Source: Clostridiales bacterium COT073_COT-073
GTDB taxonomy: Bacteria > Bacillota > Clostridia > Lachnospirales > Vallitaleaceae
DNA: 64,000 nucleotides
Reading direction: 5' to 3'
Assembly (NCBI GenBank): GCA_003858485.1
Contig: RQYD01000022.1
Span: 1-64,000 of the forward strand
The notes under the pieces are model-generated. The model was not told the origin of the DNA, searched no databases, and saw only the letters and a program-made list of their open reading frames with translations. A program made the translations under genes and the position numbers. Shown piece after piece: positions 17,562-25,143 of this stretch; within the stretch, counting starts at the first letter, position 1; the number at the start of each line of letters is the position of its first letter.

Positions 17562-18242
17562 ATGCAATATCGAATTGAAGGAACCCCTTTGCCAGTGGCA
17601 ATTTGTCAATTAGCCCCAGGAGAGACCATGATTACAGAAAGAGGCTCAATGAGCTGGATGACCAATAACATCAGCATGGAAACAACCACCAACGGTGGTG
17701 TTGGCAAGGCTTTTGGCCGGATGTTTTCCGGCGAATCCTTTTTTCAAAATCGCTATACAGCAATGGGTGGCGTTGGTGAAATTGCCTTTGCTTCCAGCTT
17801 TCCTGGTTCTATCTATGCTATTAATATTCAACCCGGGCGCAGTGTTGTTGTCCAAAAAAGTGCCTTTTTAGCTTCCGAACAAAGTGTTGAATTATCGATT
17901 TTTTTCCAAAGAAAATTTGGAGCCGGCTTATTTGGCGGAGAAGGCTTTATTATGCAGCGCTTATCCGGGCAAGGCATTGCCTTTATTGAAATTGATGGTT
18001 ATGCTATGGAGTACGTCTTAGCTCCGGGTCAGCAAATGGTAATTGATACCGGATATCTGGCAATGATGGATGATACTGTGCAAATGGATATTCAAACTGT
18101 CAAAGGTGTTAAAAATATGCTATTTGGCGGCGAAGGTCTTTTTAACACAGTGGTCACCGGACCGGGGAAAATCTTGCTGCAAACTATGCCGGTGTCTAAA
18201 GTGGCGGGTGTTCTCAGCCCTTATATGGTAACCGGAAAATAG
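17562..18242 (+). CDS. AIM24/TIGR00266-family protein
   Basis: 226-residue protein of the AIM24-like (TIGR00266, formerly DUF124) family, a double-stranded beta-helix-like fold of unknown biochemical role. Recognisable parts are LAPGETMITERGSMSWM near the N terminus, the glycine-rich GGVGKAFGRMFSGESFF, GGEGFIMQRLSGQGIAFIEI in the middle and FGGEGLFNTVVTGPG near the C terminus. There is no signal peptide or clear membrane helix. AGGAGG lies seven bases before the ATG. It is the only plus-strand gene among minus-strand neighbours, directly downstream of two structured elements. Confidence 0.9.
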   Translation: MQYRIEGTPLPVAICQLAPGETMITERGSMSWMTNNISMETTTNGGVGKAFGRMFSGESFFQNRYTAMGGVGEIAFASSFPGSIYAINIQPGRSVVVQKSAFLASEQSVELSIFFQRKFGAGLFGGEGFIMQRLSGQGIAFIEIDGYAMEYVLAPGQQMVIDTGYLAMMDDTVQMDIQTVKGVKNMLFGGEGLFNTVVTGPGKILLQTMPVSKVAGVLSPYMVTGK

Positions 18243-18243
18243 T

Positions 18244-18306
18244 ATACGGAAAGCGTGCCTGTGAAAAACGCAAGCGTTTTTCACTGCGCATCAGCGCTTA
18301 TATAAC
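18244..18306 (+). repeat. 63-bp direct repeat, copy 1
   Basis: Starts just after the AIM24 stop. Differs from copy 2 (18356-18418) at one base. Contains the perfect hairpin GTGAAAAACG-CAAG-CGTTTTTCAC (18261-18284). Confidence 0.85.
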
Positions 18307-18355
18307 AGCGAAACTTCCTTTCACCGGCTTTTGCTTTTGCTCCGCCAGCTCTTTA

Positions 18356-18418
18356 ATACGGAAAGCGTGCCTGTGAAAAACGCAAGCGTTTTTCACTGCG
18401 CACCAGCGCTTATATAAC
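18356..18418 (+). repeat. 63-bp direct repeat, copy 2
   Basis: Second copy, 112 bases from the first, with the same hairpin (18373-18396). Its GGAAAGCGTGC is also mirrored by GCACGCTTTCC at 18480-18490, so this copy plus the following terminator is framed by an outer inverted repeat. Confidence 0.85.
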
Positions 18419-18475
18419 CATTAAAAAAAGAAGAAATGCTGATATAAATATCGCATTCCTTCTTTTTTTATGGTT
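18416..18475. terminator. bidirectional terminator between AIM24 gene and ABC operon
   Basis: Long hairpin: AACCAT plus an A-rich arm ending AATGC, then GCATT and a T-rich arm ending ATGGTT, nearly perfect over about 23 bp. T tracts on both strands suit the two convergent genes. Confidence 0.85.
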
Positions 18476-18495
18476 GCACGCACGCTTTCCTGCGA

Positions 18496-19896
18496 CTATT
18501 CATTTCTGAGGGCTTTGAGGACAGACAGTTTCATTGCACGGCGGGCTGGCAGATAGCCGGATATCAAACCGACTGCGGTTGTAAAGATCATGCCCAACAG
18601 GTAAAGCCATAATGGAATAATTGATATCGGCGGTGATTCCCCATTCATCGAGGTACCAAAAATACCTGCACCCTGTGTCAGGAAATTTAAAAGCATTGAA
18701 CCACCGGTGCTTAAAATCAATCCCATAATTCCGCCAATCAATCCAATTAAAGCAGCTTCGGTTAAAAACATTCCCTGAATATCCTGAAGCGATGCACCAA
18801 TAACTTTCATTACTCCAATTTCCTTGGTTCTCTCATAAATTGACATCACCATTGTGTTGGAAATACCAATTGCTGCTACAAATAAGGATACTGCCCCGAT
18901 ACCACCCAGTACCATCTGAGCGATATCTGCAAAGCCATTGGCTTCTTTCAGCATGCCGATCATTGAATAGGTTTGAAAACCCATTTTTTTGACAGCAGCT
19001 TCCACTGCCTCTACTTTTTCCATATCTTCAACAAAAATTTGTACCTGATTGTATTCTTTTTTTCGCTTATCCTTTTTCCCATTTTCTTGTTGCTGTTGTT
19101 GATCCGGATACACTTTTTTTCGCCATTTTTCATAGTCTTTTTCAATTTTATCAAAGGTTTCCAATGAAGTATAAATGGATCTGTCGAACTGGAAATTACC
19201 TTCTTGAATAACACCACTAACCGTAATTCTAATCGGTTTAGGGATCTTTTTCTTAACATCATAGGGTAATCCCGGTTGGCCATAAGCAGTATCAGGATTT
19301 AACAGGATCTGATCATTCATCACATCAACTTTAGGCTTTGGCTTTTCTGTTTCTGATTCCTGAGGCATCCCATAAATATAATAGTCATCAAAATACTCAG
19401 AAGTGGAACGTGGATCTCTGAAATTATAAGCCACACGCCCGCCAAATAAAAAATCATTTCGGGTATTCTCATCAAAGAAAGTACCATCCGATAATTTAAT
19501 ATTTTGTTTCACCAACAGATCTTTTTTTACTGCGGTAATGTTAGCATAAGCATAATACTTGCCATGACGCAACATTACGGATCTTGACTTAACCGGCGAA
19601 ACTACTGTTGCACCTTCAATCGCACTCATTTGTTCAATGGTTTCATCATTTAATGTAGCTTTCCGCTTATTTTCTTTGCCTCTTTGAAAGTCATACTGAG
19701 GCATTACTTCAATCACATTTAATGAGCCCCACTCTTTTAACTGGGCATTAATACTGACTTTCATTCCTACACCAAGAGAAATCATAATGATAATAGAGGC
19801 AGTACCAATAACAACACCTAATAAAGTTAAGATGGTTCTTAATTTGCGTCGCCACAGATTGCCCATACTCATAAATATTAAATCACTTTTCCTCAT
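18496..19896 (-). CDS. ABC transporter permease, MacB/FtsX type
   Basis: 466-residue permease of the MacB/LolC class. The start MRKSDLIFMSMGNLWRRKLRT is followed by the first membrane helix (about 22-42). A large extracytoplasmic MacB-PCD-like domain (about 43-325) includes a Lys/Gln-rich stretch (QQQQQ). Three C-terminal helices form the FtsX domain, with the conserved YERTKEIGVMKVIGAS between them. It overlaps the upstream surface-protein gene by 14 bases and forms one operon with the ATPase. Such transporters work by mechanotransmission on peptides, lipoproteins or lipids; the substrate is unknown. Confidence 0.92.
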   Translation of the reverse strand: MRKSDLIFMSMGNLWRRKLRTILTLLGVVIGTASIIIMISLGVGMKVSINAQLKEWGSLNVIEVMPQYDFQRGKENKRKATLNDETIEQMSAIEGATVVSPVKSRSVMLRHGKYYAYANITAVKKDLLVKQNIKLSDGTFFDENTRNDFLFGGRVAYNFRDPRSTSEYFDDYYIYGMPQESETEKPKPKVDVMNDQILLNPDTAYGQPGLPYDVKKKIPKPIRITVSGVIQEGNFQFDRSIYTSLETFDKIEKDYEKWRKKVYPDQQQQQENGKKDKRKKEYNQVQIFVEDMEKVEAVEAAVKKMGFQTYSMIGMLKEANGFADIAQMVLGGIGAVSLFVAAIGISNTMVMSIYERTKEIGVMKVIGASLQDIQGMFLTEAALIGLIGGIMGLILSTGGSMLLNFLTQGAGIFGTSMNGESPPISIIPLWLYLLGMIFTTAVGLISGYLPARRAMKLSVLKALRNE

Positions 19897-22015
19897 AGGA
19901 GCTCATCTCCTTTTTATGCTTCCGTTTCCGCAAGATACCAATTACAACACCTATTACAGCTAATAGTGCTAAAACACCACCAATAATCATCAACCATGGT
20001 ATGCCTCCACTCTGATTCATATCCGGATTGGTTCCGTCCGGAACCACCATTCCATTTTCTCCCGGCATTGGCATCGGCATAGCTTCTTCTACAAAAATCG
20101 TAAATTCCTTCTCGATCTTATAGTTTTTCCCACTTTGGTCATCATAGCTGACTACAAATTTACCGGTTTGCTCTCCCGGCTCGCTAAAACGAATATATCC
20201 TTCATAGGAATTGCTTTGACCGGCATCAAAATTACCGATATACTGGTTATTCGGTTCAGCATTAAAATCACCAACTGCATTGATAATTACATTATATGCT
20301 TTTGCTTTTCCGGTATTAAAAATATTAAAACTAGCCGAAATTTCCTGATCTTGCTGTATTGTTTCAGGCAAGCTAAGTTCTGAAGTTTCTACTCTGGTTG
20401 TCTGCATTACCGGCACACCAACCAATTCCTTGGAGGACATTTGCTTGCCGTCTGCATCCTCATATTCAAAATTAACAGTAACTGTATAGCTTTTAGGCTC
20501 TGCATCCGGCACCACATACATTCTTAATGATTTGGCAATGGTTCCGTTAGCAGCAATCCGGTTAATATAAAAGGTATTACTGCTGTTGACCGGTGAAAAT
20601 ACATTTTGGCTGACTGTTTGGTTGCCGGTAGCAACATCAAAAGTTAAAAATGCTTTGACATTGAAAATTTCCTTTATTTCATTGGTATTACGAAATACCA
20701 TTTCAATATCAAATTCCTGGCCGGCCTGAACAATTGTTGGCTCAATTTTGTAAGAGTCCAAAATAATTTTTGGCATGTTTTTTTCTTTGCTTTTATCATC
20801 ATTTTCTTTAGCATCCACATACACACCTATAATTTGTGTATCAACTGTTGGCTGTGCTTCTGTGGCATTGCTTGATTTATAAGCAATCTCAAAATTCATT
20901 GGATAATTACGATCTTTTAATCCATCTCCGGTGGCCACAACTGTTACCGAAAAGTTTTTACTCTCACCTTGTTTCATCTCATCAAATTTGACAACAGAGG
21001 GTGTCTTTGGCAAAAACACCGGATTATCTGCTAATTTTACAGTCACATCCTTAACATCCTTGTCACTATTATTCATAACCTTAAAAGAAACCTGAAACGG
21101 CTGTTCCTGTGCAACTGAGCCAGGATACGCAAAACTACTGTAAGTTAATTTGCCGCTTGTCTTGCCGGTTTCTTCCGGTGATACAAAAATATTGTATTTC
21201 TCCTGACGGGCAATACGTTGACCAGCCTGATTATCATATTCATAAATTACGGTAAAAGGATAGCTTCCGGCTTTGATATCTGCTTTTAAATAATATTCCA
21301 AAACCGCTTCTTTAGCAATTAATGGCATAATATCCCCAACCTGAACTGTTTCGGCACTTGATTTTAAAGTAAATTCCGCCGGCAAACCTTCAATTCTGGT
21401 TTTAACATTGCGAATTTGATAATTTTCTTCATTTTTTATTTTATAACGTAAAGTTAAATCCTGATCAGCCTTAGGAGTAACTGCAGCAAAGTTTTCATCT
21501 GCTATGCTGACTTTTTCCAGTTTGGTTTCATCCTGTCTGACTTCATAATATAACAACAAACTAACTTTGAACAAATCACCAGCATTATTCTTATAGCTGA
21601 CATCTAAAGTAATCGGATAAATTCCTTCTTTGGCAGTTCCATCAACCACCATTCTTAACTGGTATTGTTTTGAACTATCCGGCCCAATGTTTTGGTTGTT
21701 TGGTTCCAATAAAGTTGACAAGATGCGAACTCCCGGCACTGATTTCTCAGCATTTAAATCCGGCCGGACACTGACCCCGTTCGCAGTAAAACGTGAAGTA
21801 TTATCAATGTTAAATTTAATGATATTCTCTTTTTGAGAATATACCCGATGGGTTTCCGTACTCAAAATTTTTAATTCCGGTTTAGCTTTTTCAACCGTTG
21901 GAACCTCCACCTGTCCATTGGGAATTTGCAATCCGGCTGCCAAAACCGGGCTAATGCTGGCCCATAATAAAAGCATGACACATAAGCTAACTATAAGTTT
22001 TCTTGTTTTTTTCAT
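19883..22015 (-). CDS. secreted, membrane-anchored CARDB/NEW3-like repeat protein of the ABC operon
   Basis: 710 residues: signal peptide (hydrophobic LIVSLCVMLLLWASISPVLA), then about five beta-sandwich repeats of 110-130 residues resembling CARDB/NEW3 or S-layer-associated domains. Recurring patterns include QEFDIEMVFRNT and QEISASFNIFNTG with tyrosine-rich FEYEDADG-type turns. A Met/Pro/Gly-rich linker, one transmembrane helix (about 680-700) and the basic tail RKRKHKKE end it. The ATG at 22015 has GGAGG five bases upstream; a GTG at 22027 lies inside that site. It occupies the position of a periplasmic adaptor between ATPase and permease genes. Domain naming is by pattern only. Confidence 0.8.
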   Translation of the reverse strand: MKKTRKLIVSLCVMLLLWASISPVLAAGLQIPNGQVEVPTVEKAKPELKILSTETHRVYSQKENIIKFNIDNTSRFTANGVSVRPDLNAEKSVPGVRILSTLLEPNNQNIGPDSSKQYQLRMVVDGTAKEGIYPITLDVSYKNNAGDLFKVSLLLYYEVRQDETKLEKVSIADENFAAVTPKADQDLTLRYKIKNEENYQIRNVKTRIEGLPAEFTLKSSAETVQVGDIMPLIAKEAVLEYYLKADIKAGSYPFTVIYEYDNQAGQRIARQEKYNIFVSPEETGKTSGKLTYSSFAYPGSVAQEQPFQVSFKVMNNSDKDVKDVTVKLADNPVFLPKTPSVVKFDEMKQGESKNFSVTVVATGDGLKDRNYPMNFEIAYKSSNATEAQPTVDTQIIGVYVDAKENDDKSKEKNMPKIILDSYKIEPTIVQAGQEFDIEMVFRNTNEIKEIFNVKAFLTFDVATGNQTVSQNVFSPVNSSNTFYINRIAANGTIAKSLRMYVVPDAEPKSYTVTVNFEYEDADGKQMSSKELVGVPVMQTTRVETSELSLPETIQQDQEISASFNIFNTGKAKAYNVIINAVGDFNAEPNNQYIGNFDAGQSNSYEGYIRFSEPGEQTGKFVVSYDDQSGKNYKIEKEFTIFVEEAMPMPMPGENGMVVPDGTNPDMNQSGGIPWLMIIGGVLALLAVIGVVIGILRKRKHKKEMSSYEEK

Positions 22016-22030
22016 GATTTCCTCCACTAA

Positions 22031-22798
22031 TTAATTTAATTGAACCGACTGATCCAGTTGATTGCTTTGTTTTTGTCTTTGTTCTTCCTCATATTCAGCC
22101 AAATATGCATCGGCTTTACTATGCTGATTCACTTCAATGCTCTGAATGTTTCCATCTCTGATATGGACAATGCGGTCAGCGTATTCTGAAAGTTCCTCAT
22201 CATGGGTGACAATAATCAGAGTTTTTTTATCTTTCCGAACCATTCGTACCATCATCTTCATCATATCATCAGACGTCTTGGTATCCAGGTTTCCGGTTGG
22301 CTCATCCGCAAAAATCAACTCCGGTCGATTGACAAAGGCTCTGGCAATTGAAACCCGTTGCTGCTGTCCGCCTGACATTTCAGTTGGCTTGTGATACATT
22401 CGGTCACCTAGTCCAACTTGGTTTAAAATATCTTTTCCGGCCAAATTGCGCTTACGTTTGCCCTCCCCCTTAAAAGTCAAGGGAAGTGTAATGTTTTCCA
22501 AAGCAGTAAATGTATTGATTAAATTATATTGTTGAAAAACAAAGCCAATATATTTCCGGCGAAATTCAGCTAATTGATTTTCATTCATTTTATGAATGGG
22601 AAACTTAGCATAATAAATCGTGCCAGAAGTTGGCTTTTCTAATCCGGCCATCATATTCAGAAGGGTGGATTTTCCTGAACCGGATGGTCCAAGCAAACAT
22701 ATGATTTCACCTTTATAAACATCGAGGTCAATATGGTCAAGTGCCACCACTTTTTCCTGACCCATTTCATAGACCTTACGGACTCCTCTTAATTCCAT
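22031..22798 (-). CDS. ABC transporter ATP-binding protein, LolD/MacB type
   Basis: ATPase with Walker A GPSGSGKST, Q-loop FVFQQYN, signature SGGQQQR, Walker B LIFADEPTGNLD and the H-loop VTHD. This is the MacB/LolD/FtsE subgroup by the TGNLD ending. The frame is open upstream to a TTG at 22828; the ATG at 22798 begins the conserved MELRGVRKVYEMG, so about 255 residues. The C terminus has a Gln-rich tail of about 35 residues. First gene of the three-gene operon, with a strong promoter about 220 bases upstream. Confidence 0.93.
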   Translation of the reverse strand: MELRGVRKVYEMGQEKVVALDHIDLDVYKGEIICLLGPSGSGKSTLLNMMAGLEKPTSGTIYYAKFPIHKMNENQLAEFRRKYIGFVFQQYNLINTFTALENITLPLTFKGEGKRKRNLAGKDILNQVGLGDRMYHKPTEMSGGQQQRVSIARAFVNRPELIFADEPTGNLDTKTSDDMMKMMVRMVRKDKKTLIIVTHDEELSEYADRIVHIRDGNIQSIEVNQHSKADAYLAEYEEEQRQKQSNQLDQSVQLN

Positions 22799-23014
22799 TG
22801 CATTTTCCAAATTAATTTCACACCTCAATTCTGTTTAACCAAACCATATTTTTATTTTGCTTGAAATTACCTGTTTAAAACAGGCTACATGTTAATCATT
22901 ATAAGCTCCCCAAAAAAAGATAACAATTAAAATCTTATTAAAAATTATTAGAATTAACTGGGTTTCCCATTATTTAAGAGCTTTTCTTCAGTATTGCTGT
23001 ATTGTTGTGTTATT

Positions 23015-23043
23015 ATATTAGTACAAAAGTTAATGTTTGTCAA
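23015..23043 (-). promoter_or_regulatory. strong promoter of the ABC operon
   Basis: Minus strand: perfect TTGACA (23038-23043), 17-base spacer, TAATAT (23015-23020). Confidence 0.75.
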
Positions 23044-23343
23044 GAATAGTTTTTAATATTTTTAAAAACATCTGCCAAGTTTTTTCATCTCAGCTCTTTA
23101 TTATAATTATTTTAATTATTTTTACCACTACATTATGCTTACATTTTGCTTACAAAAATGTAAGTCATCTCTGTCATACCTATTCTTCAGTCCAAATACA
23201 ATATGATATTTACATTCCCACCCTTGTGTCAAGTAATGGATACCTTTTTTCTTACAAAGATTTTTGATGTCAAAAAGACCGACTTCAAAAAATTTCAAAT
23301 ACATCAGATATTAAATCAAGATACATTAAATCTTAATCACAAC

Positions 23344-23379
23344 AAAAAAACAGCAAATCACTCTGATGCGCTGCTGTCT
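23344..23379 (-). terminator. terminator of the toxin-antitoxin module
   Basis: Minus strand: ACAGCA ... TGCTGT stem with an inner ATCA/TGAT hairpin, followed by a run of seven T, starting 12 bases after the toxin-gene stop. Confidence 0.8.
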
Positions 23380-23391
23380 TAAACGATTATC

Positions 23392-23823
23392 TTATTTTAT
23401 CTTACATTTTATGTTATGAGAAATGAAATCATCAGAACTAATAGTGTACTGCACATGACTTCCATTATCTTTCGTTTCTTTTATCTTGTTTTTTATCTTC
23501 TCTACTATTTCTTTTGGTATACCCCTATGCCCTAATTTATTTATATCCATATTATCAGTTATATTTAACCTATATGATTTTGCACAGTCAATAAACGATG
23601 GAACTTTAAAATTACAAAGGGTACGCTCATTCCCAATTATCAGATAATATGTTGGATTAGGCATACCCTCTTTGTCATAAACTTTGTACTCTTTACCTGT
23701 GATTGAAGATATGGAATATAACTCCAATATTCCTTCTTCATAACAACCTACAAAATGCTGATGAGGAACTATTTTACCACTTGGGTCATTAGGATATTTT
23801 ATCTTGCAAATTAGTACATCCAC
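23392..23823 (-). CDS. putative toxin partner of the Panacea antitoxin
   Basis: 143 residues, no signal peptide or membrane helix. The N-terminal half (ICKIKYPNDPSGKIVPH, then LELYSISSITGKEY) is beta-rich and could be an SH3-like barrel of the MazF/PemK kind, but the match is loose. The C-terminal half is helical and lysine-rich. The gene shares one base with the upstream Panacea-domain gene and ends in a terminator. This is the usual layout of an antitoxin followed by its toxin; Panacea antitoxins are known to pair with many unrelated toxins. Toxicity is inferred from position alone. Confidence 0.55.
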   Translation of the reverse strand: MDVLICKIKYPNDPSGKIVPHQHFVGCYEEGILELYSISSITGKEYKVYDKEGMPNPTYYLIIGNERTLCNFKVPSFIDCAKSYRLNITDNMDINKLGHRGIPKEIVEKIKNKIKETKDNGSHVQYTISSDDFISHNIKCKIK

Positions 23824-24434
23824 TATAAAAACACCAACTCTCCATTTATATTTTCCACAAACATAGGCTCCCTTTGAGGTTCCATCTTTTCAAGTATGGA
23901 TACAACTTCATCAGACATATCTAAATTAGATTTATCATAATAATAGATATTACCACTGATTTTTTCCATAGCCATGCCATCAAAATCCATGCCTGCATAT
24001 GTTGCATAAAGGTTTCTCATCAAACACTTTTCTTTTTCTGCAATCTTACTAAAATCAATATCTTCATTTTTTTCAGCATCAATCCATATACTATGCTCAT
24101 GTGTTTCTTCTGACAGTTCTCTTGCTGTTTTATTTGAATATACAAAATTTACTATTTCCAAAAACTCAAGAACATCTTTATCTTCAATGTCTACCTTAGT
24201 GTCTGAAAATCTACTTAGATTGTTATACCTATACTTCTTATAAATTTCACGAGATACAGGCCCGTTATCCCACTTTTCAAACTTATCGTCTGTTAAGTTC
24301 CTGCCGGTTACTGCATAGTGCATAAGATAGGAGAAATACAAGAGTTTGTTCAGTTTTGTATTTTCATCAATATAACCACCACACAGTTGCGGATTTTTGC
24401 TCAAAAACCATTCGGCTAAAGTATCAATTCTCAT
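23823..24434 (-). CDS. Panacea-domain (DUF4065/SocA-like) antitoxin
   Basis: 203 residues. The Panacea signature is clear: KLNKLLYFSYLMHYAVTGR followed by LTDDKFEKWDNGPVSREIY (about 27-67). A helical domain and an acidic C-terminal tail ending in VENINGELVFL follow. Panacea proteins serve as antitoxins for varied toxins, and some relatives (SocA, GepA) act as proteolytic adaptors or phage proteins. It is preceded by GGAAGTGAGG and overlaps the next gene by one base. Lower GC and different codon choice from the flanking operons suggest acquisition by transfer. Confidence 0.88.
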   Translation of the reverse strand: MRIDTLAEWFLSKNPQLCGGYIDENTKLNKLLYFSYLMHYAVTGRNLTDDKFEKWDNGPVSREIYKKYRYNNLSRFSDTKVDIEDKDVLEFLEIVNFVYSNKTARELSEETHEHSIWIDAEKNEDIDFSKIAEKEKCLMRNLYATYAGMDFDGMAMEKISGNIYYYDKSNLDMSDEVVSILEKMEPQREPMFVENINGELVFL

Positions 24435-24438
24435 ATCC

Positions 24439-24639
24439 TCACTTCCTTTCTACCGAAATTATACCATAAAACAGGAAAAACATCTCTATCATACTTTCTT
24501 TACCCGTAAAAAACTTTATTCTTTTACAAAAACAGAGAAGTTTTATCATCTCTATCTGCCTTAATATTTCGTCATTGAGATATAGGTAGTGAGACACCTT
24601 CTTTGTTTTATATCCCTTCATATGAAAAACGTCTGACAT
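24439..24639 (-). CDS. small hypothetical protein at the head of the Panacea module
   Basis: 66-residue frame between the module promoter and the Panacea gene, ending 4 bases before the Panacea start. AGGA lies six bases before its ATG. The segment VSHYLYLNDEILRQIEM followed by GKESMIEMFFLFYG could fit a ribbon-helix-helix layout (one strand, two helices), as in many antitoxin-operon regulators, but it is Cys/Phe-rich and has no clear family. It may be a real third gene or only leader sequence. Confidence 0.38.
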   Translation of the reverse strand: MSDVFHMKGYKTKKVSHYLYLNDEILRQIEMIKLLCFCKRIKFFTGKESMIEMFFLFYGIISVERK

Positions 24640-24651
24640 TTACTTTCCTAA

Positions 24652-24680
24652 AGTATAACACAATATTTACTTCTTTACAA
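24652..24680 (-). promoter_or_regulatory. promoter of the Panacea module
   Basis: Minus strand: TTGTAA (24675-24680), 17-base spacer, TATACT (24652-24657). The start of transcription would fall a few bases before the 66-codon frame. Confidence 0.6.
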
Positions 24681-24754
24681 TATCCAAAGTTTCAGTAAGG
24701 TGAAATAGCCACCGTGAAATTATTGCACCTCAAGTCATTCATTTTTCTGTAAAT

Positions 24755-24844
24755 TTACAAATACAAAATATTCGTTTCCATAAAAACAAGTATCTCAAGC
24801 AGACCACAAGACCATCTGGTATATGTTAAACTATTTTTGTCCAT
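24755..24844 (-). pseudogene. remnant of an IS200/IS605-type TnpA transposase start
   Basis: Behind a strong AGGAGG site the frame reads MDKNSLTYTRWSCG, matching the typical TnpA opening MD.NSL.HT.WNCKYH. It then loses similarity and stops after 29 codons. The catalytic HUH and Tyr regions are gone. Nearby GC-rich hairpins (for example CTCC...GGAG around 24939-24953) could be end structures of the element. The 500-base gap 24640-25143 holds nothing else coding. Similarity rests on about 12 residues. Confidence 0.45.
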
Positions 24845-24972
24845 TTGGACACCTCCTTTTGATATTTTAATGCGGTTTGCAGACCTGCACTGATGATATC
24901 ACAGGAGGTTTTTCTTAAAGCGAAAACTTTTTTCTACTCCGGCACAGCTGGAGGTTTTTGTTGCTAAAGCAT

Positions 24973-25010
24973 ATAAAAAAGAAGAAACTGAACATTTGTC
25001 AATTTCTTCT
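24973..25010 (-). terminator. terminator of the chemoreceptor gene
   Basis: Minus strand: AGAAGAAA ... TTTCTTCT stem followed by TTTTTT, about 135 bases after the chemoreceptor stop. The spacer before it (25050-25140) is GC-richer, with several short palindromes. Confidence 0.72.
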
Positions 25011-25143
25011 GTTATCATTTTCTTCAATTATATTCTTTTGTTTGTTTCCCGGATCATCCGCTGCCTTCCTATCGGCTCCGCAAGGCCCGGAAGATCGGTC
25101 AGCGCCCGAAAGTTAAAAATAACTGTTTTCTCCGGCAAACCGG

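Larger units (their letters stand above)
22799..23391. other. intergenic region upstream of the ABC operon
   Basis: Very AT-rich stretch of about 590 bases. It holds the ABC operon promoter (23015-23043), a roughly 210-base untranslated leader with no riboswitch that I recognise, and the terminator of the toxin-antitoxin module (23344-23379). No convincing gene lies here; the short plus-strand frame around 23037-23267 lacks a ribosome binding site. Confidence 0.6.

Noticed and set aside
23037-23267. 76-codon plus-strand frame in the ABC promoter region
   Set aside because: No ribosome binding site, overlaps the promoter, AT-rich hydrophobic composition typical of chance frames.
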